NCBI RefSeq assembly: GCF_003234115.2
Contig: NZ_CP126251.1
Coordinates: forward strand, 434,001-498,000
Source: Curtobacterium sp. MCPF17_002
GTDB lineage: Bacteria; Actinomycetota; Actinomycetes; Actinomycetales; Microbacteriaceae
Length of the DNA stretch: 64,000 nt
Direction: 5' to 3'
Shown piece by piece: positions 42,127 through 49,785 of the stretch. Made by a program: the position numbers and the translations under genes. Position 1 is the first letter of the stretch, and the number at the start of each line of letters is the position of its first letter. The notes beneath the pieces were generated by a model, which saw only the letters and a list, made by a program, of their open reading frames with translations, was not told where the DNA came from and searched no databases.

Positions 42127-42965
42127 GGGAGGAGCCGTTCAATGCGGGTGCGGTCGGAGATGGGGGCGGTGAGGTCGAGGCTGAGCAGTCCGCTCCAGAT
42201 GAGGTGGAACAGGCCAGCCCGGCCCTGAGGCAGGTCGGTGGGTGCGAGCAGGCGGGCTGCGGCGCGAAGCGGAATCGGGTTGTCGAGGGCGGTCAGCATC
42301 CGGGTGATGTCGTCTGGTTGGGGGCGGTACCCGTGGTGTTTGAAGCCGGCTATCCAGGAGAGGTTGATTTCCACTTGTCGGGGTAGTTCGTGGTGCACCT
42401 CGTACTTGAAGCCGACGTGCTCGCAGAACGCACGGGTCTTCGCGAACTGCTCCTGGAACTTCGGGATGTACTTCTTCGGCTTCACGTCACGAAGTACTTG
42501 GCGGTGGTCGCTGTGCAGCGTGAGGATGTCGGGCGTGTGGGAGGTGCCGTCGGCGAAGTCGATGCGCATGGGTTGTGTGCTCAGCGCGACGATGTCCTCG
42601 CGCATGTCCAGCCACCGCAGCACCTGCGCTTCGAGCTGCGACTCGTGCCAGATGTGCGTCCTGGTGCCGGTGAAGAAGTAGAGGCCCTGGATGTTCTTCT
42701 GCCGCGGATAACGGTGGGGCTGTCGGAAGAGAGCCACGTCATAGAGTTCCCGGTCGAGCAACTTCGCGGAAGCGGCCGCGGTCGCCGGGTGAGCGCCCTC
42801 CACGTTCGGCATCCAGGTGACTGCTGCCGGGAGCGCGAGCGCGGCGGCTTCCGCCGTGGTCAGCGTGCGCTGGGGAGCGATGTTCCGCGGTCTGCGGACT
42901 CGCGGTCGCCGTAGTGAGCGCGTGCCGGCGGCCAGGGCTGGGTTTGGCGGGGCTGTGATCGTCAT
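42123..42965 (-). CDS. tnsA: TnsA-like endonuclease
   Basis: 280 residues, close to the 273 of E. coli TnsA. The restriction-endonuclease-like site is visible: E108 in WHESQLEAQVLRWLDM, D146 in SHTPDILTLHSDH and K162/K164 in VLRDVKPKKYIPKF, the E...D...xK order of TnsA. A helical C-terminal part follows, probably the TnsC-binding domain. TnsA cuts the 5' strands at the ends, so with TnsB the element should move by cut-and-paste rather than by cointegrate formation. ATG 42965 overlaps a 23-aa frame by 4 nt, and the open frame continues upstream without family similarity. Confidence 0.82.
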   Translation of the reverse strand: MTITAPPNPALAAGTRSLRRPRVRRPRNIAPQRTLTTAEAAALALPAAVTWMPNVEGAHPATAAASAKLLDRELYDVALFRQPHRYPRQKNIQGLYFFTGTRTHIWHESQLEAQVLRWLDMREDIVALSTQPMRIDFADGTSHTPDILTLHSDHRQVLRDVKPKKYIPKFQEQFAKTRAFCEHVGFKYEVHHELPRQVEINLSWIAGFKHHGYRPQPDDITRMLTALDNPIPLRAAARLLAPTDLPQGRAGLFHLIWSGLLSLDLTAPISDRTRIERLLP

Positions 42966-43033
42966 GTCTGCCTCTGTGCGCCGGGGCCGATCCGAGCTGT
43001 GCGAAACGAGGACTTGAGTACTGCTTCTGGCAT
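42962..43033 (-). CDS. 23-residue reading frame translationally coupled to tnsA
   Basis: ATG 43033 is preceded by a strong AAAGGAG seven bases upstream. The peptide is MPEAVLKSSFRTARIGPGAQ plus three residues, and its TGA stop overlaps the tnsA ATG as ATGA. By contrast tnsA has only a weak ribosome site of its own. It may be a leader peptide that gates transposase expression, or the remnant of a longer gene. It resembles no family I know. Confidence 0.55.
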   Translation of the reverse strand: MPEAVLKSSFRTARIGPGAQRQT

Positions 43034-43089
43034 GAATAGTCTCCTTTTGATGCTTTTTCAGCAGGATCGAGCGATGGGAAAGGGTGCAG

Positions 43090-43566
43090 ATGGCCGGGCC
43101 GCGCTTCAGTCCCCGGGACTTCGCGGAGGACGCCGCGGGCTTCGGGCGCGTGCCCGCGGTGCGTTGGAGGTCAGCCGCTGACCGGCGGGAAGAGGTTTTC
43201 CTCCGTGCAGCGCAGCTGCAGCACCAGCAGGCGCTGCGAATCCGCAAACGGATGAAAGCCCGCGGGCTCAGCCCGAAGCAGTACGCAGCCCAAGCAGGGA
43301 CGAATTACCCACGGCTCCTCCGGGTCCTCCGGGGGGAGGCGATCCTCCGATTGGAGGACATCGCCCTGGCGGACTTGGTCCTCGGCGACGTCATCGAGAA
43401 CCCAGCTGCACCAGCATCGAGTGCGCTAGCCGATGCGGACATCTACGCGCTGCTGGAGGCACTTCCTGAGCGCACGGCGCAGGCGGTGATCGACCGGGTG
43501 AGGACCACGAGGCAGTCGCCTGCGCGAGACGCTGGCGGCACTCGTCCGATGACGCGCCCTCGCTGA
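43090..43566 (+). CDS. Xre-like helix-turn-helix protein, probable transposon regulator
   Basis: 158 residues. The middle part (about 45-105) is an Xre-type helix-turn-helix: QQALRIRKRMKARGLSPKQY, AAQAGTNYPRLLRVLRGEA, LRLEDIALADLVLG. The flanks are unfamiliar and likely disordered. ATG 43090 is preceded by AAAGGG; GTG 43084 is the alternative. It is divergent from the tnsA operon with only 56 bp between the two translated units, so it probably binds there and controls transposase expression. This is the commonest arrangement for Tn7-like regulators, but binding is not shown. Confidence 0.65.
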   Translation: MAGPRFSPRDFAEDAAGFGRVPAVRWRSAADRREEVFLRAAQLQHQQALRIRKRMKARGLSPKQYAAQAGTNYPRLLRVLRGEAILRLEDIALADLVLGDVIENPAAPASSALADADIYALLEALPERTAQAVIDRVRTTRQSPARDAGGTRPMTRPR

Positions 43567-43839
43567 CGTAGCCGCAGTTCGACAGCGAGGACGGTTCCTC
43601 CCTTCCGTACGTCCATGTGCCGTTCTCGCGCCCCGTGTCCGGGCGAGGGAACGTCTCCTGTCCTCGAACAGGAAGCGCGTCCGGACCTCGGCCATGCAGC
43701 GAACGTAAGCGTCGACGATGCGTTCTGGTTCCTGTTTCTGGACTGAAGTCAGCAGCACCGACGAATCGCGTCGACGCGATCCTGCGCCCGTCCGCGCATA
43801 GCCCTTCCGGGACCGACCGCCGGTCCCGGAAAGGGACCA
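43567..43839. promoter_or_regulatory. Intergenic region with two palindromes
   Basis: No gene is supported here. A perfect 16-bp palindrome, ATCGCGTCGACGCGAT, lies at 43765-43780. A hairpin CCGGGACCG / CGGTCCCGG spans 43807-43829 with a 5-nt loop, ending at the AAAGGG ribosome site of the next gene. The hairpin could limit ribosome access or act as an operator. Confidence 0.5.
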
Positions 43840-44418
43840 ATGGACGCGCCGAACCGGACGCCGGACTATGTCGCCGAACTGCACGCGCAGTACGCAGACA
43901 TCACCAATCAGCCGAGCAAGCTCCTAACCGTCGACGAACGCCGAGGCGTCGAGTTCTACCTCGCAGACATCGGCCAGCCCGAACGCCCGTCCATCGCAAC
44001 CGCGAACTGGGTCAACTTCGTCCACGACTTGGACGACTTCATCAGCGACGTCGGCCGGCTACCCCGAGCAGACTCCGGCCGACCTCGCACGACGACGCAG
44101 GAGCAAGCACTGGTCGATCGGCTCACCTACCAGCGCCGACCGGAAGTCCGCGCCGCCCACTGCCGCTACCAGGCGCACCGTCTGGAATCGCTTCCTGGCT
44201 TCCGATGGGAGCCGCAAGAAGAACGATGGGCAGAGCAACTGATGCTGCACCAGTCGTTTTGGGGCCAGACGGGACGCGCACCTCGCCGTAACGCCCCCGA
44301 CCCGGCGGAACGAGCGCTGGCCCGATGGGCAACGCAGCAGCGCGTCGCTCACCGCAACGGCTCACTCACCCCGCCGCGAGCGCGTCGACTTCGTGAGGCG
44401 AAGTACCGCATCCTCTGA
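43840..44418 (+). CDS. Protein with two helicase-associated (HA) domain repeats
   Basis: 192 residues. The C-terminal part, LPGFRWEPQEERWAEQLMLH then GRAPRRNAPDPAERALARWATQQR and GSLTPPRARRLREA, matches the helicase-associated domain found after SNF2/DEAD helicases in actinobacteria, a small helical DNA-binding fold. A weaker repeat covers about 55-135 (WVNFVHDLDDFISDVGRLPR...). No helicase core is present, so the protein is stand-alone. It starts at ATG 43840 with AAAGGG upstream. In a mobile element it could bind DNA for regulation or defence. Function unknown. Confidence 0.6.
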   Translation: MDAPNRTPDYVAELHAQYADITNQPSKLLTVDERRGVEFYLADIGQPERPSIATANWVNFVHDLDDFISDVGRLPRADSGRPRTTTQEQALVDRLTYQRRPEVRAAHCRYQAHRLESLPGFRWEPQEERWAEQLMLHQSFWGQTGRAPRRNAPDPAERALARWATQQRVAHRNGSLTPPRARRLREAKYRIL

Positions 44419-44621
44419 CCCGGCCACGGGCCATGGGCCGCGGACCTCGCGTTTGAGCCAGCGGCAGAGAAGGAAGTTTCCTGCTCTTGGACCGAGGTTT
44501 GCCCGACGGGTTCCGCCGGAGCCGAGCAGTTCGTAGCGTTCAGCGACCGTCTTCGAACGAACGATGAGTCGGACTCGACCGATCTGGACGTGCTCAGAGA
44601 AAGACCAAACGCGGAGGTGCG

Positions 44622-45206
44622 ATGAACACAGGCAAAGCAGAGGGCGAGCGTCAAGCCCGACAGCGTGCCGCTATCGAGGGCATGACGAGGATTCCCCTGG
44701 CAGACCTGCGCAACGAGTGTCCACCAAACCTCGAAGCGCTCTACGCCGCTGTCCAGGAAGGTCAAGCCCTCATCCCGGGCCTTCAGATGGGCATCGGTGC
44801 CCTCACCGTGCAGCGCTGGGATCCCTCATACGCCGCGACGGGCTGGACGCTCTACGGAGCGGACCTCACCCTCGACATGGGCCACCCGTTCGGGTCCATG
44901 TTCTACCGCAACGACACCGACGGCCGCGTGCTGCGCGTCGGCGTGAAGTGGCACCCGCCGGCACAGCAGCTCGAGTTCCCCGCCCTGCACCCCTCGAGGC
45001 CGGAACTGACCTCGGACTGCAGCGACGAAGAAGTTGCCACGGTGGTGCTAGATGCACGGAGCCGCATCGGGGTTCTTGTCGCCGCCAATGCGCAGATCGG
45101 CTCCTTCGTCGCCACCGAAGAATCCGAGGACGCGATCCTCGATGCGTCCGGGCTCGGCCTGGAACGGCTGGCGGACGACGACCCGCGGCTGACTTGCGAT
45201 GCCTGA
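44622..45206 (+). CDS. Unrecognised cargo protein, first gene of the overlapping operon
   Basis: 194 residues, no family recognised. It is soluble and acidic toward the end. ATG 44622 is preceded by GGAGG. The sequence has a long beta-rich middle (VQRWDPSYAATGWTLYGADL, HPFGSMFYRNDTDGRVLRVG) and a final helical stretch with EESEDAILDASGLGLERLAD. Its end overlaps the next gene by 8 nt, so it belongs to the operon that continues to 49016. The 203 bp before it have no gene and presumably hold the promoter. Confidence 0.55.
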   Translation: MNTGKAEGERQARQRAAIEGMTRIPLADLRNECPPNLEALYAAVQEGQALIPGLQMGIGALTVQRWDPSYAATGWTLYGADLTLDMGHPFGSMFYRNDTDGRVLRVGVKWHPPAQQLEFPALHPSRPELTSDCSDEEVATVVLDARSRIGVLVAANAQIGSFVATEESEDAILDASGLGLERLADDDPRLTCDA

Positions 45207-45519
45207 CCGTCCAGCGCCACGGCTGGAGCCGGTGCCTTTGCGGCTGCTGTCGTTGTCGGCGCAGTTCGACGCGTTCGTGTCGCCGACCTTGGTGGGGATG
45301 AGCTTCACGAACTCGATCGGGCAGGCTGTCCTGCAGCGCCACGTCGAAGTTCGCGTCGAGGGCGACTCCGACGTGTGGGTGGTCTCCTCCCTCAGGGGCA
45401 CAGTGCTTTGCGACGTCGAGGACCCGTTGGCGCGGGCAGCGTCCGAAGTGATGCGCGTCCTGACCGAGCTTCGAGCAGTCGGCCGCACCGACAATGAATC
45501 AGGGCGAGCCGATGTCTGA
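45199..45519 (+). CDS. Cargo protein, family A (copy 1)
   Basis: 106 residues. It contains PLRLLSLSAQFDAFVSPTLV followed by a beta-rich stretch and a helix DPLARAASEVMRVLTELR. The same order (L-x-S-L-x-x-x-F-D start, short beta strands, a final helix) recurs in the proteins at 46518, 46874 and 47725, defining family A. It overlaps both neighbours by 8 nt with the same arrangement, ATG then a stop five bases on. No known domain was recognised. Confidence 0.55.
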   Translation: MPDRPAPRLEPVPLRLLSLSAQFDAFVSPTLVGMSFTNSIGQAVLQRHVEVRVEGDSDVWVVSSLRGTVLCDVEDPLARAASEVMRVLTELRAVGRTDNESGRADV

Positions 45520-46521
45520 CCGGCAGTGGGTGCAGGACATCCGCCATCAGCAGACGATCCTCTCGTTGCCGTTCGGGTTGGGGTGGACCATCGACATCAC
45601 CGACACCCTCACTGCATTGGCCGCAGCGGGGATGCCTGCTCGGGTGGAGGCGTTTGACCGGCTTCGGTTCGAGGACGGTCGGACCGCGTTCCTGGCAACC
45701 CCGAACCCCACGAGCAACATCGACGACGATGCACCCGACGACCGGAGCGCGGACGTGGTCCTTCTGCCAGGCGGATCCGAGGGAGGGGTTCTGTCGTTGG
45801 TGCGGCGGTACCCGGACCTGGTGGTGGTGAACGGGAAACGGCAACGCGTCTGGGCCGACGGCCGACAGATCCACGGCTCATCCATGCAGCGGGATGCGAC
45901 GCCAGGGTGGCGAACCGTCTTCGCGATCGCCCGCACCGTCACCATCCACGGCGGCAGCAGCACCGCGATCGCGAAACGCACCGGCATCCCCGTCGAGGAG
46001 ATCCGCGCCGCCATGCCGGCACTCGGGGAGCACGTAGTGCACACGCCCCTCGGCTGGGAAGCGCTGGACCGGAGTGCGCTCATCAACTGGGCCATCGCCG
46101 CGTACCCCGGACCCGGCGGCGTCGCACGCGGTGGAAACGTGCAGCCAGCATCGATGAACAAGCTGATCAACTCATCGCCCTCGGTGGGGTGATGTCCGAC
46201 TCGTGGGCGGCGCACCAGTTCTCGTCGCAGGTTCGTCCTCATAGGCTGACCGCGTTCTTCGCCGAGCACCCTGACATGACAGCGCTCGGGTACGAGCCCG
46301 CCGCCGTCGACGAGACCACGGTGAAGATCATCGTCCCCCAAGACACCACCATCTTGTCCGCGGCCGAGCAGGACTGCTGCACGGACGAGTTCATCACCGC
46401 CGCCGTGATCTACGACGACAGCTACACGAACGCCCACACCGATGCGGTCAACGCGATGCGGTCGCTGCTGCACTTCCAAGCGGACACCGCCCACGACCTC
46501 CGCTGGATGCACGTCCGATGA
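45512..46521 (+). pseudogene. Cargo protein, family B (copy 1), broken by a one-base deletion
   Basis: The frame from ATG 45512 runs to a stop at 46192 (226 residues, alternative start 45494), but the remainder continues in the next frame to 46521. The two parts align end to end with the intact 343-residue copy at 47985-49016: LSLPFGLGWTIDITD with ITLPYGLGETADLTD, INWAIAAYPGPGGV with VDWSIACYPGPGGI, then TRWKRAASIDEQADQLI with TRWRSDLPLPEQAERLI in the shifted frame. Loss of one C near 46118 explains it. Either a natural inactivating mutation or a sequencing error is possible. Confidence 0.7.
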
Positions 46522-46826
46522 CCGACGGGGCGACCGCGAAGCGACACCTGAGGCTGCAGCTGGTGTCTCTGACGTTGGCGTTCGACGACGTCCGGTTCTT
46601 CGGCGCCGCGATCTTCACCGACGCGAACGATCCCGACGGGCCGTGGGCGACGGTCCTGATCGACCACGCAGGCGAGGCGCCCTGGTTCCGCCTCACCACC
46701 ACCGACCCGTCCGGGAGCGACGTGTCGGAGGTAGCGATGGCGGAAACGGACCGCCTGATGCGGTTCGTTCTCACCCATCAGCCGGAACGCATCGGCCGAA
46801 CCCGTCCCACCCCACCGGCGCGCTGA
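46518..46826 (+). CDS. Cargo protein, family A (copy 2)
   Basis: 102 residues. It reads LRLQLVSLTLAFDDVRFFGA...FTDANDPDGPW, then VLIDHAGEAPWFRLTT and a final helix MAETDRLMRFVLTHQ. It aligns with the N-terminal 75 residues of the next protein (LVSL, N-x-P, I-[DE]-H, RLM/RIV). ATG 46518 overlaps the end of the shifted B1 frame by 4 nt (ATGA), good evidence that B1 was once intact and translated through to here. Confidence 0.6.
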   Translation: MTDGATAKRHLRLQLVSLTLAFDDVRFFGAAIFTDANDPDGPWATVLIDHAGEAPWFRLTTTDPSGSDVSEVAMAETDRLMRFVLTHQPERIGRTRPTPPAR

Positions 46827-46873
46827 CCCGCACCCCGGTCCCACCCGCACACGGCCCTCTGGAGGTACTGCTC

Positions 46874-47737
46874 ATGATGCGTCTGGTTTCCCTGCACCTC
46901 TCAAACGACCGGATCCTCTGGGGGCATGTCCTCCTCGAGGACACCGAGAACCCGGAAGCGTCGATGGCGCGGATCATGATCGAACACAGCGAGAAGGAAC
47001 CTGGTTACGAACTCGTTGACCGGAACCGGCGGCGCCTCACCGACCTGACCGTCCCCGCAACCAGGGAGGCGAACCGCATCGTCCAGACCCTGCTCATCCC
47101 AGCGTCCGTGGTCGCGAAGCGGGAGAAAGCGGTCCGGGAAGTCATCCACTCCGGCTACTTGGAAGGTTTCCCGGACGACATGCCCTGGCAAGGCCAACTA
47201 TGGATGTACGCGCGCGGTGAGATCAGCCTCGACCAACTCCAGGCCTACACCGACAAAGGCCGACAAATCGCCGGCACGCCCGGCGCCGCTCCCGCTGACG
47301 CTGCAGACGTGCCCGAGGAATGGTGGCAGGCCACGCGGGCACGTATCCGCCGGCACCTGCTTGACACAACCCTCACCGAGGCGGAAGCCGCGGCAGCGCT
47401 GCAGATCAGCATCGACGAGGTCGGTGAGCTGTTCGAGTCGAACCGGCTGACCAGCTTCGACCTCGACGGCGAAGAACGCATCCCCAACTGGCAATTCGTC
47501 CGGCCCGCCCTGCCCGAGTTCGGCGACGCATCCAGTCTTCTGCCCGGCCTGGACGTCCTCCTCGCGGCAGCCCCGCAGCCACTCCTCGACGCGGCAGCGA
47601 TGACCGAGTTCATGACCACCGCCCGGCAGTTCCTGAGCGTCGACGATGTGCCGCTGACACCGCTGGCCTGGTTGCAGCAAGGGCGGCCCCTCGCCACCGT
47701 CATCGCCTTGTTCCGGGGACGGCGGTGGCGGTGGTGA
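46874..47737 (+). CDS. Family A domain fused to VbhA-like, HTH and ParS/MbcA-like antitoxin parts
   Basis: 287 residues. Residues 1-75 are family A (MRLVSLHLSNDRILWGHVLL...IMIEHSEKEPGYELVD). Residues about 84-125, REKAVREVIHSGYLEGFPDD then YARGEISLDQLQAYTDKG, follow the VbhA antitoxin pattern (Leu-Glu-Gly helix, Gly-Glu-Ile-Ser turn) that normally blocks Fic AMP-transferases. Residues about 164-200 are an excisionase-like HTH. Residues about 204-281 (RIPNWQF, LPGLDVLL, PLAWLQQG, ATVIALF) match the ParS/MbcA antitoxin C-domain. ATG 46874 has GGAGG nearby. No Fic or RES toxin is visible in the operon. Confidence 0.6.
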   Translation: MMRLVSLHLSNDRILWGHVLLEDTENPEASMARIMIEHSEKEPGYELVDRNRRRLTDLTVPATREANRIVQTLLIPASVVAKREKAVREVIHSGYLEGFPDDMPWQGQLWMYARGEISLDQLQAYTDKGRQIAGTPGAAPADAADVPEEWWQATRARIRRHLLDTTLTEAEAAAALQISIDEVGELFESNRLTSFDLDGEERIPNWQFVRPALPEFGDASSLLPGLDVLLAAAPQPLLDAAAMTEFMTTARQFLSVDDVPLTPLAWLQQGRPLATVIALFRGRRWRW

Positions 47738-47985
47738 GCACCCGACCGGAGCTGTTCTTGCTCACCGTCGCGTTCGACATGGCCGGCACCCACGGGCACA
47801 TGTACTTCCGGGACCCACCAGAATCCGAGCTCCGGCAGGTCCTCGTCACTAGCACCGACAGCGACGGCGGCTACCGCTGCGAACCAGCACACGGCGACAC
47901 CCGCGACGGGTGGGAGCCTTTTCTCACCGAAGCAGGTTGGATCATCGCCCTCATCCGACCCGACACCCCCGACGAGCGCCGCTGA
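47725..47985 (+). CDS. Cargo protein, family A (copy 4, short)
   Basis: 86 residues, starting at one of three in-frame GTGs (47725, 47731, 47734); GGGGA upstream favours 47725, while a GTGA overlap favours 47734. It shows LFLLTVAFDMAGTHGHMYFR-DPPESELRQVLVTS and a C-terminal helix WEPFLTEAGWIIALIR, the family A plan. The stop shares a base with the ATG of the intact family B gene. Confidence 0.5.
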   Translation: MAVVSTRPELFLLTVAFDMAGTHGHMYFRDPPESELRQVLVTSTDSDGGYRCEPAHGDTRDGWEPFLTEAGWIIALIRPDTPDERR

Positions 47986-49016
47986 TGGGGCCCGCACTGC
48001 AATGGGTCGCCGACGCATACGCCGGACGCCCGCAAATCACCCTCCCGTACGGGCTCGGCGAGACCGCGGACCTCACCGACGCCCTCGCCGTCCTCAAACT
48101 CGCCGGCCTCCGCGCAGTCGTTGAGTCCCACGACACGATCCGCCTCGCCGACGGACGCCGAGCCCGCCTCCCAACATCAACCCGGAACCCGCGCCGCGAA
48201 CCAGACACACCGGCAGAGCTGCTCCTGCTCGCCCCTCGCACGGTGATGCAGATGCAGATCGCACTCGCGGAACAGACCGAGACGGTACTGCTCGTCGACG
48301 TCGACCGCCGACGCGTCTGGGTCAACGGGAAACAGGTCCTTGGCGTCCACGACCGGTGGAAGGACGCCGCGCCGATCTACGTCACGTTCGCCGTCGCACG
48401 GATGCTCGCCGTCTACGGCAGCACCTTCGAGGGCCTCGTCAGCGCCGGATTCACACCTAGGCAGGTGGACGACGCCCTCGCACGGCTCGGGAAACGCGTA
48501 CACCGAACCAGCATCGGATGGGAATCCCGTGAAATCGGCGGGCTCGTCGACTGGAGCATCGCCTGCTACCCGGGCCCGGGCGGCATCCGGACACGGTGGC
48601 GGTCGGACTTACCGCTTCCGGAGCAGGCGGAGCGGCTCATCGGCGCCGGCTGTTTGATCTCCGGGCGAGGGATCTCAAGTCGCCCCGGTTACCCGGCAAT
48701 CACGGTCGGCAAGACCACGCCCTACCGTCTCGTCGCCTTCGCAGCGAACGAAATCGACATGGCAAGCCTCGGATTCGAGCCCGAAGACGCGGACCTTGCC
48801 GGAACGGAACTCATCCTCCCGGCCGACCCAACCATCTTCGCCACCGCGACCGCCGCCGGATACGTGGACCGGACCGACGACATCATCACCGCCAACACAC
48901 TCCTCCGCGCCGACACCCGCACCGACAACGACAACAAAGCGCTGAACGAAGTCCGTAGCCGGCTCTGGTTCCTCGCCGACACCGGGTACGACCTCCGGTG
49001 GAACCTGCCGAGCTGA
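47985..49016 (+). CDS. Cargo protein, family B (copy 2, intact)
   Basis: 343 residues, no known domain recognised. The N-terminal 60 residues contain ITLPYGLGETADLTDALAVL and VESHDTIRLADGRRARLPT. A middle beta-rich part has VLLVDVDRRRVWVNGKQV, then a helical stretch (VARMLAVYGSTFEGLVSAGF, VDDALARLGKRVHRTSIGWE) that could be a winged helix. The C-terminal third ends RSRLWFLADTGYDLRWNL. ATG 47985 is linked to the stop of copy A4 (TGATG). It is the last gene of the plus-strand operon. The pair A-B occurs twice, so the proteins probably work together. Confidence 0.6.
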   Translation: MGPALQWVADAYAGRPQITLPYGLGETADLTDALAVLKLAGLRAVVESHDTIRLADGRRARLPTSTRNPRREPDTPAELLLLAPRTVMQMQIALAEQTETVLLVDVDRRRVWVNGKQVLGVHDRWKDAAPIYVTFAVARMLAVYGSTFEGLVSAGFTPRQVDDALARLGKRVHRTSIGWESREIGGLVDWSIACYPGPGGIRTRWRSDLPLPEQAERLIGAGCLISGRGISSRPGYPAITVGKTTPYRLVAFAANEIDMASLGFEPEDADLAGTELILPADPTIFATATAAGYVDRTDDIITANTLLRADTRTDNDNKALNEVRSRLWFLADTGYDLRWNLPS

Positions 49017-49028
49017 CGACACTCGCGC

Positions 49029-49316
49029 TTATTCCGGAGCTCTATGCCTCACCGAACTCCTCCACACCCACGCCGTCAGCTTCGTCTCGCCACGGCCCGC
49101 TTCCACCCAGACCGCGTCACGAGTCATGCTTCTCGCGACCGCGTCGTCGCGGCGGATGAGCCGGTCCGGCAGCTGGAACCAGGCGTACACGGGTAGCGGC
49201 TGATCGAGTTCTCGCACGTCCTCGCCTCGTGCCGCTTCCTCAAGCGAGAACGGCTGCGGCGGCACCCAACGATCCGAACGACGACGACCCACGAAACGGA
49301 TCGTACGAAGTGGCAC
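49029..49316 (-). CDS. Small hypothetical protein converging on the cargo operon
   Basis: 95 residues from GTG 49316. The middle reads FSLEEAARGEDVRELDQPLP, then VYAWFQLPDRLIRRDDAVAR and WVEAGRGETKLTAWVWRSS, which has the composition of a real protein with a beta-rich core. There is no ribosome site before the GTG and no known family. It overlaps nothing and ends 12 bp from the B2 stop. Confidence 0.35.
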   Translation of the reverse strand: MPLRTIRFVGRRRSDRWVPPQPFSLEEAARGEDVRELDQPLPVYAWFQLPDRLIRRDDAVARSMTRDAVWVEAGRGETKLTAWVWRSSVRHRAPE

Positions 49317-49785
49317 TGACGGTGGCGGGCGGCCGTATGGCGCACCCGCACTGAGATTCGTTCCGGACCACCTATGTGCGACCGAGCTGCTCACGGCGGG
49401 CAGGTCGGTGAGGGCTGGCACGGGGAAACGTCCGAGCGCCCGGCCGCCGACCGGCTTACGGGACGCGAGCCGCTTGGGTGTGAGCAGCATCGCCCGGTGT
49501 CGTGGAAATCACGGTGCTGTGTGTCGGGTGGCGCGAGTTGATGACGCTCCGCCATACTCGGCTCAAGCCGTGGTACCTCTCGCCCCCTAGCTCGAGGTTC
49601 CACGGCTATTTCTCTGCCCGGATGCGCCACCGGGCACAGGGCAGTCACGGGTGAATGGCGTTTGCCCCCCTGTTGGGGGCAAAGGCTGGACGGAACCTGA
49701 GTAGTCGGCCATGATGACCACTAACCATCATGTGTCGTCCTGCGACACAGGGTTTGTTGTGCCCAATGAAGAGCTAGGGGATCAG
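49317..49785. other. Gene-free region with two hairpins, possible right boundary of the element
   Basis: No gene is supported. Hairpin 1: CCGTGGTACCTC (49568-49579) with GAGGTTCCACGG (49594-49605), one mismatch. Hairpin 2: TTTGCCCCC (49661-49669) with GGGGGCAAA (49675-49683), 5-nt loop, a good terminator shape. Searching by eye for the inverse of the left-end motif TTCTCA-N6-GTGAGAC found none here. Confidence 0.45.

Noticed and set aside
43023..43048. Similarity of GCTTCT...TCCTT upstream of tnsA to the left-end site, considered as the right transposon end
   Set aside because: It has the same rather than inverted orientation, the GTGAGAC half is missing, and it overlaps the ribosome site of the 23-aa frame.
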